Positions 32,075-32,174 of a stretch of DNA of 32,174 bases are shown here, one piece after another (position 1 is the stretch's first letter; each line of letters begins with the position of its first letter). The notes under the pieces were generated by a model that searched no databases, had not been told where the DNA came from, and saw only the letters and a list, made by a program, of their open reading frames with translations. Made by a program: the position numbers and the translations under genes. Source of the DNA: Argonema galeatum A003/A1 (GTDB lineage Bacteria > Cyanobacteriota > Cyanobacteriia > Cyanobacteriales > Aerosakkonemataceae); assembly GCF_023333595.1 (NCBI RefSeq), contig NZ_JAIQZM010000052.1:1-32174 (forward strand). The letters are read 5' to 3'.

Positions 32075-32174
32075 TATGTGGGAAGCGCTGGGGGTGGAGG
32101 GCTGAAATCAGTTCAAAAATATTTACCTGAAGCTACTCAAACTTACTCATATTATAAGCTAGCATAGTAATATG
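32075..32174. other. Window end, no gene called
   Basis: 100 bases. The minus-strand frame of the kinase continues only to a TGA about 36 bases upstream of the TTG and includes CCACCCCCAGCGCTTCC, similar to the repeat at the 3' end of the same gene. No ribosome binding site or ATG is seen. Confidence 0.4.

Overview
The window looks like chromosomal DNA of a cyanobacterium, probably a filamentous, multicellular one. The evidence is the abundance of the HIP1 octamer GCGATCGC, typical cyanobacterial families (TPR-CHAT, DUF29, DUF6887/DUF6888, XisI, BrnT/BrnA, a phytochrome/cyanobacteriochrome-like GAF kinase), the high load of short palindromic repeats, and the large hybrid histidine kinases. 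No rRNA, tRNA, CRISPR array or intact transposase was seen.

Layout. (1) 138-5337, minus strand: four tightly packed genes led by a TPR-CHAT cysteine-protease-like protein, then a 111-aa protein, a 483-aa protein with a C-terminal membrane hairpin, and a DUF29-like protein. This is a candidate conflict or cell-death module. (2) 5481-7837, plus strand: a toxin-antitoxin-type island with BrnT/BrnA, two DUF6887 genes (one with its DUF6888 partner intact, one with only a 14-codon relic of it), a truncated XisI and a RHH-like/PIN pair. (3) 7909-15481: sulfur metabolism, with cystathionine beta-synthase and gamma-lyase as a reverse transsulfuration operon, a TauE/SafE exporter, a Crp/Fnr regulator, acireductone dioxygenase and a solitary CysA-type ATPase; a two-gene unit with a retropepsin-like protein lies between. 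(4) 15515-22573: DUF202 protein, FmdB-like protein, an amino-acid-permease/histidine-kinase fusion broken by one in-frame TAA, MntH, and a GHL10-type glycoside hydrolase-like protein. (5) 22877-32074, minus strand: four consecutive two-component genes, ending in a REC-(degenerate GGDEF)-EAL protein. They could form a phosphorelay with c-di-GMP hydrolysis as output, and one kinase carries a candidate bilin-binding GAF.

A recurring theme is short repeats reshaping genes. A GATC-bounded repeat lies in frame inside the CHAT gene, with a similar intergenic copy at 16038. Repeats also supply the C-terminal codons and stop of the glycoside hydrolase-like gene and of the first hybrid kinase. Other signs of turnover are an HPt-domain relic between two paralogous kinases, and a promoter-like 46-bp leader shared by a toxin-antitoxin operon and the transsulfuration operon.

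All calls were made by eye from sequence motifs; no database search was possible. Coordinates of motifs were counted by hand.
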